Positions 16,948-26,597 of a DNA stretch of 64,000 bases are shown here, piece after piece. The DNA lies in contig NZ_BDUF01000004.1 of NCBI RefSeq assembly GCF_002335525.1, positions 1 through 64,000 of the forward strand, read 5' to 3'. Every line of letters begins with the position of its first letter. Positions within the stretch are counted from its first letter, which is position 1. The notes below the pieces were generated by a model that did not search any database, was not told where the DNA came from, and saw only the letters and a program-made list of their open reading frames with translations. The position numbers were made by a program, and so were the translations under genes. Source of the DNA: Effusibacillus lacus. GTDB lineage: Bacteria > Bacillota > Bacilli > Tumebacillales > Effusibacillaceae.

Positions 16948-17604
16948 TTAAACCCCCCGCTGATTGGGATCCCAGACGATTTTGTGCAGCTGCACCTGGA
17001 AACGGGCGTCAATCCGGTCTTCCAGGAGCCATTCGACCAGCTGTTGATAGGTCAATTCGCCATAAATCGGAGAGAAGATCAGTTGGTACCCAAGTCCTGG
17101 GTCCAGATTGTACTGCCGGATTAGGTCCTTCGACCATTCGTAGTCTTCCCGGTTCCCCACGACAAACTTGATCTCATCCCGTTCCGGGACAATCCGCTTC
17201 AGGTTCTCAAAGTTCATCTTGTCCGACATGGCGGAGGATGGAACTTTCATGTCCAGGATAAACCGCTGTTTGTCATGCAGCCGAAACCTGGAGATGTCGA
17301 TGGAACCGTCCGTCTCAATGGAAACCTCGTACCCATCTTCCCCCAACAGATCGAGCAGCTGCTGCATTTCTTCCCGTGGTTGAATCAACGGTTCCCCGCC
17401 CGTCAAACAGACCCGCTTGATCCCGTAAGACCGGACTTTGTCCATGACACCTTCCGGCGTATCCGGTTCTCCCTCAAAGTAGGAATACTTCGTGTCACAG
17501 TAAGTACAGCGCAGATTGCAGCCGGTAAACCTTACGAAGATCGTAGGGAGACCGATGGAACCGGACTCGCCCTGAATCGAGAAGAAGATCTCATTCACTT
17601 TCAC
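16948..17604 (-). CDS. queE: 7-carboxy-7-deazaguanine synthase QueE
   Basis: A 218-residue radical-SAM enzyme that makes 7-carboxy-7-deazaguanine from 6-carboxytetrahydropterin. The cluster motif is C29-x3-C33-x2-C36 (GCNLRCTYCDT), and TGGEPL is present. I chose GTG 17604 because GGGAGG lies 9 bp upstream and the QueE fold starts VNEIFFSIQGES. The frame open to 17688 adds a non-homologous tail inside queD. It overlaps the queD 3' end by 14 bp. Confidence 0.92.
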   Translation of the reverse strand: MKVNEIFFSIQGESGSIGLPTIFVRFTGCNLRCTYCDTKYSYFEGEPDTPEGVMDKVRSYGIKRVCLTGGEPLIQPREEMQQLLDLLGEDGYEVSIETDGSIDISRFRLHDKQRFILDMKVPSSAMSDKMNFENLKRIVPERDEIKFVVGNREDYEWSKDLIRQYNLDPGLGYQLIFSPIYGELTYQQLVEWLLEDRIDARFQVQLHKIVWDPNQRGV

Positions 17605-18013
17605 GGTCGAATTCCTCCCGTGTGATTTCCGCGTAACAGGTCGGCGTTTCCCACAACCGGCAGCGCTGCAGGGTGATATTCTGGGCATCGTCCAGTTTGT
17701 TCAGATAGGTATCGATAATTTCAAAGAAAAATACGACCATGTTCTCGGCGGTGGTGTTAAAGGGCATGTGGTCATTCAGAAACTGGTGGTCGTATTTGGC
17801 GATGATCTGCTCGTTCACGATCTTCTTCAGATCGGTAAAGTCAATCACAATCCCCCTGTGGTCCGTGCGGCCTTTCACTTCCACTTCCAGCTTGTACGTG
17901 TGGCCGTGCAAGTTGGCGCACTTGCCTATATAATCATCCAGCCTGTGGGCGGAATCGAAGGTGAAGATCTTGGTCACGAAAACTTTTTTGTTGTGATAAC
18001 GTTCTTTGTTCAT
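17591..18013 (-). CDS. queD: 6-carboxytetrahydropterin synthase QueD
   Basis: A 140-residue PTPS-like enzyme that converts dihydroneopterin triphosphate to 6-carboxytetrahydropterin. Zinc ligands H23 (DSAHRL), H36 and H38 (LHGHTY) and the catalytic C32 (GKCANLHGH) are visible. ATG 18013 has AGGAGGG 8 bp upstream. It is the first gene of the que operon; I searched the leader for a preQ1 riboswitch and saw none. Confidence 0.93.
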   Translation of the reverse strand: MNKERYHNKKVFVTKIFTFDSAHRLDDYIGKCANLHGHTYKLEVEVKGRTDHRGIVIDFTDLKKIVNEQIIAKYDHQFLNDHMPFNTTAENMVVFFFEIIDTYLNKLDDAQNITLQRCRLWETPTCYAEITREEFDRESE

Positions 18014-18086
18014 TCTCAAGCCCTCCTTTCATGGCCTAAACTTCATCATAAAACAAAATCGGGTTGATCACAATAACGTGGAAGTT

Positions 18087-18131
18087 GGAAAAAACAATCC
18101 CCTCGTTGGTCGGAGCCAAGACGAGGGGATG
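18087..18131 (-). terminator. Terminator after the bactofilin gene
   Basis: On the minus strand ATCCCCTCGT pairs with ACGAGGGGAT and is followed by TGTTTTTT. Confidence 0.85.
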
Positions 18132-18162
18132 GCAATTTGGTTCTGTTCTTTAAATTGTAGGG

Positions 18163-18624
18163 TCAGGTAGTGGTGACGGTTGATGCCGGTTCCGGAACGG
18201 GGGACGGAGCTTTGGACTCCGGTTCCTCCTGTTGACTCTTGAGTTCCGGTTTGACCGGGTGACTTGCGTCAGACTTTGGATCGACCATTTTGCATACACC
18301 TTTGATGTAAGCTCCTTCTTCAATCACGATGGTGCCTGCCTCAATATCTCCCTGAATGGAACCGGTTTTCATAAGGTGCATCTTGCCCGAGGCGAGAACA
18401 TTCCCGTATACCTTGCCACCCACTGTAACATGCCGTGCCAATACATTGGCATGGACTTCCCCTTTTTCGCCAACTATAACGTCGCCGTCCGACATCAACT
18501 CGCCGCGGATGCGACCCTCTACCCGAAGGATTCCGTTTGTCTGGATCATACCTTCAATTGTAGTGCCTGCGCCGATTAAGGTGTCCACTTTACCGTTGGC
18601 AGCCGGTGCTTCCTTCTTGAACAT
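18163..18624 (-). CDS. Bactofilin (polymer-forming cytoskeletal protein)
   Basis: A 153-residue protein. Residues about 12-112 form the right-handed beta-helix repeats of bactofilins (LIGAGTTIEGMIQTNGILRVEGRIRGEL...). A proline- and serine-rich tail follows. Bactofilins self-assemble without nucleotide and position cell-wall enzymes. The gene directly follows an M23 endopeptidase gene (14 bp gap), a pairing known elsewhere (CcmA with M23 peptidases). A good GAGGAGG site precedes the ATG. Confidence 0.92.
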   Translation of the reverse strand: MFKKEAPAANGKVDTLIGAGTTIEGMIQTNGILRVEGRIRGELMSDGDVIVGEKGEVHANVLARHVTVGGKVYGNVLASGKMHLMKTGSIQGDIEAGTIVIEEGAYIKGVCKMVDPKSDASHPVKPELKSQQEEPESKAPSPVPEPASTVTTT

Positions 18625-18638
18625 CAGTTACTGCCTCC

Positions 18639-19574
18639 TCACGGGAGATATTGGGTGGGGCTTACCTGCACGCCGTCCTTGATCACTTCATAATGAAGAT
18701 GGGTTCCTGTGCTGCGGCCCGTGCTTCCCATCTGTCCGACTTGGTCGCCTTTCTTGACTGCCTGTCCGCTTTCCACACTGACTCCTGAAAGATGACCATA
18801 TCTGGTTACCAGGCCGTTTCCATGGTCTACCGTAACACTTATGCCATATCCGCCGTCCCAACCGGCGTGGGTGACTACCCCTTTTGCGGTGGAGATGACC
18901 GGAGAGCCATAGCTGCCTGAAATGTCGATCCCAGTATGTAAAGAGTAGTATCCGTTATACGGGTCTTTTCTGTAGCCGAAACCGGATGTTACATTACGGG
19001 AACCTGTCGGCCAGATATCAGGTGTGCGCGCTATTGCTTCCTGCTTTCTCTGTTCTTCCGCCTTGCGATCCGCTTCTTTCCTGGCCACCATATCCATCGT
19101 TTGGTGCGTGCTCTCAATCCGCTGGTTGGCTTTCTTGTCCAGAACAGCAAGGGCGTCTTTGTTCAGGATCATATAGGGCCGTTTCAGACCGCTGCGGCTT
19201 TGCAGCACTCCGCCCTGGCCCTCCTCGGCGGTTGGTTTTTCGGTTACGGGCGGCAGGCCGTTTTTGGTTCGCAGATCGTTCTCCAGCTGCTGCAGAACTT
19301 CCAGTTTCTGATTGACTGTTTCGGCAGTGCCGGCCAAGGAATCGTATTCTTTCCGGATCTGTTCGGTTTGTTGTTTATATGTTTCAAACTCATTTGTTGA
19401 ACGCCGGTACTCGGAGAACTTGTAGACAAAGTACCCGGCCCCTGCGCCCATCATAAAAATTATGCCCACAAGCAGCCAAATAAGAGTCTTGGAAATGAAT
19501 ATCGAACGAACCTGTGCGCTCGAATGGGGAACAAGCATGATCGTAAACGGTTTCCAAAGTTGTCGCTTCTGCAT
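18639..19574 (-). CDS. Membrane-anchored M23 peptidoglycan endopeptidase
   Basis: A 311-residue protein. One N-terminal membrane helix (TLIWLLVGIIFMMGAGAGYFVY) is followed by a coiled coil (about residues 55-110) and a charged linker. The C-terminal LytM/M23 domain carries HTGIDIS and HLHYE zinc motifs, so it should be catalytically active. It is paired with the bactofilin downstream, suggesting spatially controlled wall cleavage. ATG 19574 has GGGGG upstream; the frame extends further without homology. Confidence 0.9.
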   Translation of the reverse strand: MQKRQLWKPFTIMLVPHSSAQVRSIFISKTLIWLLVGIIFMMGAGAGYFVYKFSEYRRSTNEFETYKQQTEQIRKEYDSLAGTAETVNQKLEVLQQLENDLRTKNGLPPVTEKPTAEEGQGGVLQSRSGLKRPYMILNKDALAVLDKKANQRIESTHQTMDMVARKEADRKAEEQRKQEAIARTPDIWPTGSRNVTSGFGYRKDPYNGYYSLHTGIDISGSYGSPVISTAKGVVTHAGWDGGYGISVTVDHGNGLVTRYGHLSGVSVESGQAVKKGDQVGQMGSTGRSTGTHLHYEVIKDGVQVSPTQYLP

Positions 19575-19670
19575 GATCGGCCCCCTTGAACAGAAAAAAA
19601 TCAGATTCAAAAAATAGAATCCAACCAGTATCATTCGACAGCAATCGACCATTTCCTGCCAAATACCATA

Positions 19671-19707
19671 AAGCAATACCACTTGACGATCTCAAGTGGT
19701 ATTGCTT
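19671..19707 (-). terminator. Terminator after tcdA
   Basis: A perfect 16-bp stem, AAGCAATACCACTTGA / TCAAGTGGTATTGCTT, encloses a 5-nt loop between the tcdA stop and the M23 gene. Confidence 0.75.
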
Positions 19708-19724
19708 ATTGGAACTCAGTATGG

Positions 19725-20480
19725 TCACAGCTTGAACCCCAGCATATCCCTGACAACCACCGAAGCCAGGATCATTCCCGCAACCGGCGGAACGAAGGCA
19801 ATGGAAGCGGGTGGTTGCTTTGCTTTGCGTGGTCCCTGACCTTGCTCAACCTCAGGCGATACAATCTGCTGCCTTACATCCTCCCGGGGTTTCATGGGCA
19901 ATTCGGTTGAGCAAACCACCTTGACCCCTTTTTGGATGCCGTAATCTTTCAATTTGCGGCGGATCACTTTGGCAATCGGATCCACTTCTGTTTTCGAAAT
20001 GTCCACCACTTTGAAGCGGGTGGGATCCATTTTGTTGGCCGCTCCCATGGAAGAGACTATCGGGATGCCACGGCGTTTGCATTCGACGATCAACAGGATT
20101 TTGGCCGTAATGGTGTCGATTGCATCCACCACATAATCAGGCTTATAAGCAAAGATTTCTTCCTTTGTCTCTTCGTTGAAGAACATGTCCAGGGCAATCA
20201 CTTCGCACTCCGGATTGATTTGTTTCACGCGCTCTGCCATTACCTGGGTCTTAGACATGCCGACCGTGTGGGTAAGGGCGGGAATTTGGCGGTTGATGTT
20301 TGTGATGTCCACTACGTCTTTGTCCACGAGAATCAGCTTCCCAACTCCGGTTCGGGCCAAGGCCTCCACGGCGTAGGATCCGACGCCTCCCATCCCAAGG
20401 ATGCAGACAGTGGATTTTTTCATTTTCTCAAGGCCTTCCGGGCCAATAACAAGTTCCGTTCGTGAAAATCTGTGCAGCAT
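19725..20480 (-). CDS. tcdA: tRNA threonylcarbamoyladenosine dehydratase TcdA
   Basis: A 251-residue E1-like enzyme (ThiF/MoeB fold) that cyclises t6A37 in tRNA to ct6A with ATP. The nucleotide-binding glycine motif is G29-M-G-G-V-G34. NINRQIPAL and the later ATE-type KVVCSTELP segment match TcdA/YgdL. It starts with ATG 20480 (MLHRFSRTELVIG), the normal N-terminus. A GC-rich hairpin (20559-20590) lies upstream. Confidence 0.9.
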   Translation of the reverse strand: MLHRFSRTELVIGPEGLEKMKKSTVCILGMGGVGSYAVEALARTGVGKLILVDKDVVDITNINRQIPALTHTVGMSKTQVMAERVKQINPECEVIALDMFFNEETKEEIFAYKPDYVVDAIDTITAKILLIVECKRRGIPIVSSMGAANKMDPTRFKVVDISKTEVDPIAKVIRRKLKDYGIQKGVKVVCSTELPMKPREDVRQQIVSPEVEQGQGPRKAKQPPASIAFVPPVAGMILASVVVRDMLGFKL

Positions 20481-20558
20481 ACGAGGCAGACTCCTTTTTC
20501 TGACTATGATTCCATATGCTCCACCATGATAACACAAATAAAAGCTGCAAAAAATAGC

Positions 20559-20590
20559 CCCTTTTCCTGGAAGCCAGGAAGGGGAAAAGT
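20559..20590. other. Hairpin upstream of tcdA
   Basis: CCCCTTTTCCTGG-aag-CCAGGAAGGGG forms a strong stem. On the minus strand it is followed by CTATTTTTTGC, so it could act as a terminator or attenuator before tcdA. No minus-strand gene lies directly upstream. Confidence 0.4.
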
Positions 20591-20781
20591 GACTGTATCC
20601 CTCTTCTATTCTTGTGTATCAATAAAGTATGCGGAGAGTTTGTCCGGCGAATCTGTAAAAAAGCCCAATTAAGCAGGGGATCACATTGTTGGCCCGCACC
20701 GGCTTTCGTGAGGGACTTGCCCACCCGGGTTTGGAATGGCAAGATTGCAATGAACCCATCTGAGGAAACGGAGAGATTGCG

Positions 20782-21333
20782 GTGAGGAGATTCTTTGTGG
20801 GAATTCAGGTACCGGAGTCAATTGGCGACAGATTGCTCCGGCTTGAACAGGTGCTGAAACCCCGGGTGCCGGTCAAGCGCTGGTACGGGGTAGAGCAGTT
20901 TCACATTACGACCAACTTCTTGGGGGAACTGGAGGATGCGGGATTTGAACAGGCCGTTCGCGCTTTGAAGGTGGCAAGTTCCCATCCCGTTTTTTCCCTG
21001 TCGTTAGAAGGGGTTGGAGTGTTTCCCAATGCCAGGGTTGTCTGGGGCGGAGTCGGTGGGGAGACGGACAAACTGGCATTGCTGCAGAAGGATCTAGGGG
21101 AGGCGTTTCGCCCACTGGGAGCAGAAAAATACGCCAAGCCACAGTTTATCCCCCACATCACTCTTGCCAGGACGGGAGATTTGAGTGGGGTCGATCTGTC
21201 GGGTGTTGATTTGGGGCGCATTCTTGAAGATTCATTCTGGTTGGTTGACTCTGCATGTATGTTTGAATCGGTATTGGACCCTGCGGGAGCCCGGTATCCA
21301 GTGGTTCACAAGGTGCCTCTTGTCAATAAGTAA
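20782..21333 (+). CDS. thpR: RNA 2',3'-cyclic phosphodiesterase ThpR
   Basis: A 183-residue protein of the 2H phosphoesterase family, formerly called 2'-5' RNA ligase. The two HxTx motifs are H41-I-T-T and H125-I-T-L, about 84 residues apart as expected. GTG 20782 starts the classic MRRFFVGIQVPE. It is monocistronic, followed by the hairpin GGCTGTC...GACAGCC. Confidence 0.92.
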   Translation: MRRFFVGIQVPESIGDRLLRLEQVLKPRVPVKRWYGVEQFHITTNFLGELEDAGFEQAVRALKVASSHPVFSLSLEGVGVFPNARVVWGGVGGETDKLALLQKDLGEAFRPLGAEKYAKPQFIPHITLARTGDLSGVDLSGVDLGRILEDSFWLVDSACMFESVLDPAGARYPVVHKVPLVNK

Positions 21334-21336
21334 GGG

Positions 21337-21375
21337 CTGTCCCAACCATGTGAGACAGCCGGATTCCCTTTTTCC
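21337..21375 (+). terminator. Terminator after thpR
   Basis: GGCTGTCcCA-accatg-TGaGACAGCC, then CCCTTTTTCC. Confidence 0.65.
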
Positions 21376-21387
21376 TTATCAGCAGTC

Positions 21388-22401
21388 CTATTCCATTGTC
21401 AGCACGATACGACCGTTGATTTGTCCTTTTTCCATGCGGTCGAATACTTCGTTGATGTCATCCAATGCATAGGTTTCAATAATTGGTTTTACTTTTCCGC
21501 GGGCAGCAAACTCCAGTGACTCCTGCAGATCTTTCCGTGTACCGACGATGGATCCTTTGACCGTGACCCCGTTCAGCACCGTATCAAAAATTGGCAGCGG
21601 AATGTCACCCGTGGGCAGTCCCACAACTACGAGTGTTCCGCCCCGTTTAACCGAGCGGTATGCTTGTTCAAACGCTTTCGGCGTGACTGCCACACTAATG
21701 GCTGCCTGCGCTCCTCCCACTTGTTTCTGGATTTCTTCCTCCGGGTTTACTTTCTTGCCGTTAATGGTCAGATCGGCGCCCAAACTCTTCGCCAGTTCAA
21801 GCTTCTCATTCTGGATGTCGACGGCAATTACATTGAATCCCATTGCTTTCGCATATTGGAGAGCCACATGACCAAGTCCGCCTATTCCATAGATGGCGAC
21901 CCAGTCCCCCGGTTTGGCGCCGGATACTTTCAGGGCCTTGTAGGTGGTTACACCGGCGCAGAAGATGGGAGCGGCTTCCTCATAGCTGAGACCATCCGGA
22001 ATTTTTGCCACATACGCGGCAGGCGCCTTGCAATATTCCGCATACCCTCCGTCGACCGAATACCCGGCATTCAATTGATTCTTACACAACGTTTCCCATC
22101 CGGTCAGACAATATTCACATTCACCGCAGGCTGAGTAAAGCCAGGGGACCCCGACGCGGTCTCCCACTTTCAGAGAAGTGACGCCGGGACCGACTTTTTC
22201 GACGACCCCTACTCCCTCATGTCCCGGAATCAACGGGAGTTTTGGTTTGATAGGCCAATCTCCGTGCGCGGCATGCAAGTCGGTGTGGCATACTCCGCAT
22301 GCTTTGATCCGCACCAATACCTCTCCGTATCCGATTTCGGGAACTGGTACTTCTTTGATTTCAAGTGCCTGATGAAACTGGTTAACGACAGCCGCTTTCA
22401 T
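21388..22401 (-). CDS. Zinc-dependent alcohol dehydrogenase, AdhP/AdhT type
   Basis: A 337-residue MDR-family NAD-dependent alcohol dehydrogenase. Catalytic zinc ligands C38, H61 and C148 and the four structural zinc cysteines C92, C95, C98 and C106 are all present. The Rossmann motif is GIGGLG (172-177). Length and sequence match the Geobacillus/Bacillus AdhT group that oxidises ethanol and other primary alcohols. A near-perfect sigma-54 promoter lies 53 bp upstream of ATG 22401, and a sigma-54 activator is encoded nearby, so expression is probably controlled by that activator. Confidence 0.93.
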   Translation of the reverse strand: MKAAVVNQFHQALEIKEVPVPEIGYGEVLVRIKACGVCHTDLHAAHGDWPIKPKLPLIPGHEGVGVVEKVGPGVTSLKVGDRVGVPWLYSACGECEYCLTGWETLCKNQLNAGYSVDGGYAEYCKAPAAYVAKIPDGLSYEEAAPIFCAGVTTYKALKVSGAKPGDWVAIYGIGGLGHVALQYAKAMGFNVIAVDIQNEKLELAKSLGADLTINGKKVNPEEEIQKQVGGAQAAISVAVTPKAFEQAYRSVKRGGTLVVVGLPTGDIPLPIFDTVLNGVTVKGSIVGTRKDLQESLEFAARGKVKPIIETYALDDINEVFDRMEKGQINGRIVLTME

Positions 22402-22453
22402 TTCTCTTCCCCCTTGGAAAAAATGTGGACTTCTGTATCCCACAATTGAAATA

Positions 22454-22470
22454 TGCAAGGTTTATGCCAA
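22454..22470 (-). promoter_or_regulatory. Sigma-54 (-24/-12) promoter of the zinc alcohol dehydrogenase
   Basis: The minus strand reads TTGGCATAAACCTTGCA. The GG of the -24 box and the GC of the -12 box are exactly 10 bp apart, as SigL/RpoN requires. It faces the zinc dehydrogenase. The NtrC-type activator encoded at 25063-26493 is the likely partner. Confidence 0.8.
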
Positions 22471-22616
22471 CTCTTCCCGCAGCGGTTTAGACAGGCATAC
22501 AATCGGCCGGGGCCAAAAAAATTGGCAGATATGACAAAAAAACGGCTGAAAAGACATTTTTTTGCACTTAGCAAAATTATCGAAATTTTATAAAATGGGA
22601 CAAGGGGGGATTGAAC

Positions 22617-23780
22617 GTGGGGATTTCCAAATTTATGGCTCCGGAAATTATTTTCGGTTTCAACTCATTGGAACAGGTTGGGGAAAGCGTACTTCGTCTG
22701 GGAGCAAAAAAGGTCTTTATCGTATCCGATCCGGGAGTTGTCAGTGCGGGGTGGGTGGAGGAAGCCATTCATTACCTGAAGCAATGCAAGCTTGACTGCT
22801 GCTTGTGGACAAGCGTCACTTCAAACCCGAAGGACTACGAAGTGGCGGCAGGCGTTGCCGAATACACGGAAAGCGGTTGCAATGCGGTGGTGGGAATCGG
22901 GGGTGGCAGCGCCATTGATGCGGCCAAATCGATTGCTTTGCTGGGAAGCAACGGAGGGTCCATCCGTCAGTATGAGGGAGTGGATCTTGTTCTTCACCCG
23001 CTCCCCCCGATGGTGATGGTACCCACAACTGCGGGGTCCGGCTCGGAAGTGTCCCAGTTTTCGATTGTGGTGGACACGGAAAGAAAAGTGAAAATGACAA
23101 TCGTGTCCAAGTCACTGATTCCCGACATTGCGATCGTGGATCCCCGAACCTTGATGACCAAAGACCGGAAGCTTACCGCTCATACCGGCATGGATGCGCT
23201 GACGCATGCCATAGAATCCTACATTTCTCTGGCGGCTACACCCTTGACAGAAGGGTATTCGCTGCAGGCTATGCGATTGATCTCCGAATTTCTGAGGCCT
23301 TCTGTGGCCAGTCAGCATAACCGTGAAGCGAAAGAAGCGATGGCCATGGCAAGTTTGCAGGCAGGCATCGCATTTTCCAACGCGATCCTGGGTGCTGTTC
23401 ATGCCATGTCCCATCAACTGGGAGGGTTGTTGGATCTTCCCCACGGGGAGGTGAATGCCATTTTGCTTCCCCATGTAATGGAATTCAACCTGATTTCCAC
23501 ACCGGAAAAATACAAAAAGATCGCTTGCGCATTTGGGGAAAACGTCAATTCGCTGAGTCCCGCCGATGCGGCCAAACTGGCAATCAAAGCAGTGAAAAGC
23601 CTGGCCGACGATCTCGGAATTCCGCATTCGCTGCCAATCAGGAATCTGGAGGAAGATACGATCGAATTGTTGAGCCAAAACGCGGTTCAGGATGCCTGCA
23701 TGATTACCAATCCAAGAGACTTGTCGGCAGAGGATGTGAAGATGCTGTTCCACAAGGTGTTGGGGAGTGGCCATCAATGA
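22617..23780 (+). CDS. Iron-containing alcohol dehydrogenase (group III)
   Basis: A protein of about 387 residues of the Fe-ADH family, NAD(P)-dependent. Typical motifs are GGGSAIDAAK (nucleotide binding), PTTAGSGSEVSQFSI, and the metal-binding stretch MDALTHAIESY ... HAMSHQLGG ... PHGEVNAILLPHVM. GTG 22617 is chosen because AAGGGGGGA ends 6 bp upstream; TTG 22611 touches it. The stop overlaps the histidine kinase start (ATGA), so this enzyme is in one operon with the two-component system. The substrate is unknown. Confidence 0.9.
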   Translation: MGISKFMAPEIIFGFNSLEQVGESVLRLGAKKVFIVSDPGVVSAGWVEEAIHYLKQCKLDCCLWTSVTSNPKDYEVAAGVAEYTESGCNAVVGIGGGSAIDAAKSIALLGSNGGSIRQYEGVDLVLHPLPPMVMVPTTAGSGSEVSQFSIVVDTERKVKMTIVSKSLIPDIAIVDPRTLMTKDRKLTAHTGMDALTHAIESYISLAATPLTEGYSLQAMRLISEFLRPSVASQHNREAKEAMAMASLQAGIAFSNAILGAVHAMSHQLGGLLDLPHGEVNAILLPHVMEFNLISTPEKYKKIACAFGENVNSLSPADAAKLAIKAVKSLADDLGIPHSLPIRNLEEDTIELLSQNAVQDACMITNPRDLSAEDVKMLFHKVLGSGHQ

Positions 23781-25066
23781 ACGGAAAACAGGAATTGATC
23801 GATAAACTCACAGGAATCCGTTCCTCACGCAAAAGCTATTACAGCGAGTTAAGCTCCATGGTGGAAGAGATGCAGAAACAGAATATGCAGTTGGAAGTGA
23901 TCAATCAATTGACGCAAATTCATGTCAATAAATCGTGGGAGGAAGTCTCAACCTATATTGCTTCCAGACTGTCCCAGGTTCTGCGTTTTGACGGATTTGT
24001 TCTGACTTTGCTGGACGGCTCCGATTTATACTTTTACATTTCCGTGCCGGAACATCAGGAGTGGGCTTGCCGGTTGGTCAAACGGCGCATGTCGGATGTC
24101 TCCTTCATGACGCTTGCCGATTTTGAAAAGCTGTTGCTGCAGGAAATCCCGGACCATTATGGAACTTCTGTTTCTTTAATCAATCAGACGGGCAGAGCCA
24201 TCGGGTTTTTGACTCTGCTTACCAGTTCCCATGTTTCCTATACTCCAAAGGAGCTTCAGTTTTATAAGGGAGTCGGGGAACATGTGCGTGTGTCGATCGA
24301 AAACATCCTGTTGTTTAAGGATGTCAGCGAGAAAGTCAAAATCGAGGCGCAACTGATTCAATCCGCCAAATTGGCCGCACTGGGTGAAATGGCTGCAGGC
24401 ATCGCCCATGAACTGAACAGTCCCCTGACCGCCATTCTCGGCAATGTACAGTTGCTTAAACGAACCATCAAGGAAGGCCGTCCCGGCAAGATGCTGGCAG
24501 ACATCTATCAGTGCGGACTCAGAAGCAAGAAGATCATTCAAAACCTGCTGGCCTTTTCCAGACAGGAAGAGTATCAGTTTGAACCCATCCATCCCTGTGA
24601 TGTGGTGGAAGATGCACTCAGCCTTGTCGGGTATCAGTTGTCCGTATCCGGAATCACGGTCAGGAAACATACAGACATCACGCTTCCCCTTATCGAAGGA
24701 AGCCGCCATCAAATCGAACAGGTGCTTGTCAATCTCCTGTTAAACGCAAGAGACGCTGTACAGGGAAAAGCCAACGCGGAGGTTGTCATAGGAACCCGCC
24801 TTGTCCGGCTGGAGGAGCGAGGTTACCTGTCCATATACGTTCGGGACAACGGAGTCGGCATTGAACAGCAGCATCTCACACGGATCTTCAATCCGTTTTT
24901 TACAACCAAAGAGAAAACAAAAGGGACGGGTCTGGGGCTCTCCGTCAGTCTTGGCATTGCCGAATCCCACGGCGGGAAGCTTGTTGTGGACAGCAAGACG
25001 GGTGAGTACAGCGAATTCTCGCTTCTGCTGCCAATCCCTGATCATGAAGGAGGGGACGAAGAATGA
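23777..25066 (+). CDS. Soluble sensor histidine kinase with GAF domain
   Basis: A 429-residue kinase without membrane segments. A coiled coil (residues 20-50) leads to a GAF-like sensor (about 50-180). Next are a HisKA domain with phospho-acceptor H211 ([15 protein letters not shown]) and a HATPase with [17 protein letters not shown] and [11 protein letters not shown] 23777 overlaps the Fe-ADH stop, and its own stop overlaps the regulator's ATG. It is clearly the cognate kinase of the next gene. The signal must be cytoplasmic, perhaps an alcohol, aldehyde or redox cue. Confidence 0.92.
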   Translation: MNGKQELIDKLTGIRSSRKSYYSELSSMVEEMQKQNMQLEVINQLTQIHVNKSWEEVSTYIASRLSQVLRFDGFVLTLLDGSDLYFYISVPEHQEWACRLVKRRMSDVSFMTLADFEKLLLQEIPDHYGTSVSLINQTGRAIGFLTLLTSSHVSYTPKELQFYKGVGEHVRVSIENILLFKDVSEKVKIEAQLIQSAKLAALGEMAAGIAHELNSPLTAILGNVQLLKRTIKEGRPGKMLADIYQCGLRSKKIIQNLLAFSRQEEYQFEPIHPCDVVEDALSLVGYQLSVSGITVRKHTDITLPLIEGSRHQIEQVLVNLLLNARDAVQGKANAEVVIGTRLVRLEERGYLSIYVRDNGVGIEQQHLTRIFNPFFTTKEKTKGTGLGLSVSLGIAESHGGKLVVDSKTGEYSEFSLLLPIPDHEGGDEE

Positions 25067-26493
25067 ACCGTGTGCTTGTTGTGGATGATGAAGTGGAAGT
25101 GACCTCTTTTTTCCAGTACTTCCTGGAAGACAAGGGGTGTGACGTAACAGTTGCCAATTCAGGACGGGATGTGGACCAATTGCTTCAATCACATGGAGCC
25201 GGTTTTCATCTGGCTTTGGTGGATCTGAAATTGCCTGACACAAACGGATTGGACCTATTGGCTAAGATCAAAAACCGGCAACTTGCCTGTGAAGTTCTCA
25301 TCATGACCGGTTACAGCACGGTCAAAACCGCAGTTCAGGCAATCCAGGCGGGTGCCAGAGACTACCTGGAGAAACCGTTTGATAATCTGGAGAGCCTTGA
25401 GGGGATTATTCATTCCTTGTTGCAACGTTCAGCGGGCAAGGAAGACCCGTTCAACCAAATGGCTGCTAGTTACGGGATCGTTTATGCTCCTGGCAGTGAA
25501 ATGGAGAAAGTGTTAACGGTAGCGTACAAGTTGGCCAAGAAAGCGATAAATGTGCTGATAGAAGGGGAAACGGGAACCGGCAAGGAACTGTTGGCCAGAT
25601 TCATCCACGGTGTCAGTTTACGGGCAACTCATCCGTTTGTGGGCATTAACTGCGGCGCAGTGTCGGAATCACTGTTGGAGAGCGAGTTGTTTGGCCATGA
25701 AAAAGGGGCTTTCTCCGGAGCGGTGAAAACTCGCAAGGGATACTTTGAATTGGCCCACAACGGAACCTTGTTTCTGGATGAAATCGGAGAAGCGCCGCAC
25801 TCAATTCAGGTGAAATTGCTTCGTGCCATTGAGACAGGCGAATTCATGCGGGTGGGAAGTGAAGAGACATTCAAAAGCAATGTGAGGTTGATTTCGGCCA
25901 CCAATCGCAATCTTGAGTCGGAGGTGGGACAAAACAGGTTTCGCGCCGATCTTTTGTACCGGTTGGAAGGAGTAAAGTTATCCATCCCGCCTCTCCGGGA
26001 CAGGAGGGAAGACATTCCCGCAATTGCAAACCACTATCTTGAGAAAAAGTTTGGCGGGGCTTGCCGGTTGGATCCGGAGACCGCCGAGATCCTGAAAGGG
26101 TATGACTGGCCGGGAAATGTAAGGCAATTGCTGAATGTGTTGAATCAAACCCACTCCATTCACGACTGTCCTACTTTAAAACCCGATAAGTTGCCGCCCC
26201 GGCTGTTACAGCATGCAGTTGCCAATGAGGAAGAAACTTCCTTTCAAAAGCAACTGGAGTCTTTCATGGAACGCGAGATCAGGCTGTTTGTCGAAAACAT
26301 CACAAATGGGATCGAGACTATCGATCACATTGATTTCCCGAATCTGATGAAGCGAATCAAAAAAATGGAAGGAGAGATCGGCCGAAAGATCATCCAAAAA
26401 GGCTTGTCTGAAACAAAGGGGAACAGACAACTGCTCAGTCACAAACTCCGGATTACGGAACGAACCCTTCGTTATATCCTGAATGAAAAATAA
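25063..26493 (+). CDS. NtrC-family sigma-54-dependent response regulator
   Basis: A 476-residue activator. The receiver domain has acidic D9/D10, phospho-acceptor D54 (LVDLKLP), T82 and K104. A sigma-54 AAA+ domain follows with Walker A GETGTGKE (168-175). GAFSGA (215-220) replaces the usual GAFTGA contact loop; this serine variant occurs in active members. A C-terminal Fis-like helix-turn-helix ends [21 protein letters not shown]. Coupling to the kinase and a sigma-54 promoter on the neighbouring dehydrogenase support a local regulatory circuit. Confidence 0.93.
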   Translation: MNRVLVVDDEVEVTSFFQYFLEDKGCDVTVANSGRDVDQLLQSHGAGFHLALVDLKLPDTNGLDLLAKIKNRQLACEVLIMTGYSTVKTAVQAIQAGARDYLEKPFDNLESLEGIIHSLLQRSAGKEDPFNQMAASYGIVYAPGSEMEKVLTVAYKLAKKAINVLIEGETGTGKELLARFIHGVSLRATHPFVGINCGAVSESLLESELFGHEKGAFSGAVKTRKGYFELAHNGTLFLDEIGEAPHSIQVKLLRAIETGEFMRVGSEETFKSNVRLISATNRNLESEVGQNRFRADLLYRLEGVKLSIPPLRDRREDIPAIANHYLEKKFGGACRLDPETAEILKGYDWPGNVRQLLNVLNQTHSIHDCPTLKPDKLPPRLLQHAVANEEETSFQKQLESFMEREIRLFVENITNGIETIDHIDFPNLMKRIKKMEGEIGRKIIQKGLSETKGNRQLLSHKLRITERTLRYILNEK

Positions 26494-26497
26494 ACGC

Positions 26498-26534
26498 AAA
26501 ACAGCCACCTGAATAAGTCAGGTGGCTGTTTCAT
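26498..26534 (+). terminator. Terminator of the Fe-ADH/two-component operon
   Basis: AACAGCCACCTGA-ataag-TCAGGTGGCTGTT followed by TC. Confidence 0.8.
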
Positions 26535-26597
26535 CATTCTTCAATGTCCCGCTCCAACGGCGTTTCCATCATGATTCCTGCTTTACCATAAAAAGTA

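Noticed and set aside
18014-18086. preQ1 riboswitch before queD
   Set aside because: I looked for the short class I pseudoknot pattern on the minus strand and found no matching stem or A-rich tail.
20690-20767. 25-codon frame starting TTG before thpR
   Set aside because: Too short, no terminator of its own, and no conserved features beyond a weak ribosome binding site.
22514-22531. Second sigma-54 promoter (TTGGCAGATATGACA) before the iron dehydrogenase
   Set aside because: The base pair 10 bp after GG is AA, not GC, so the -12 element is missing.
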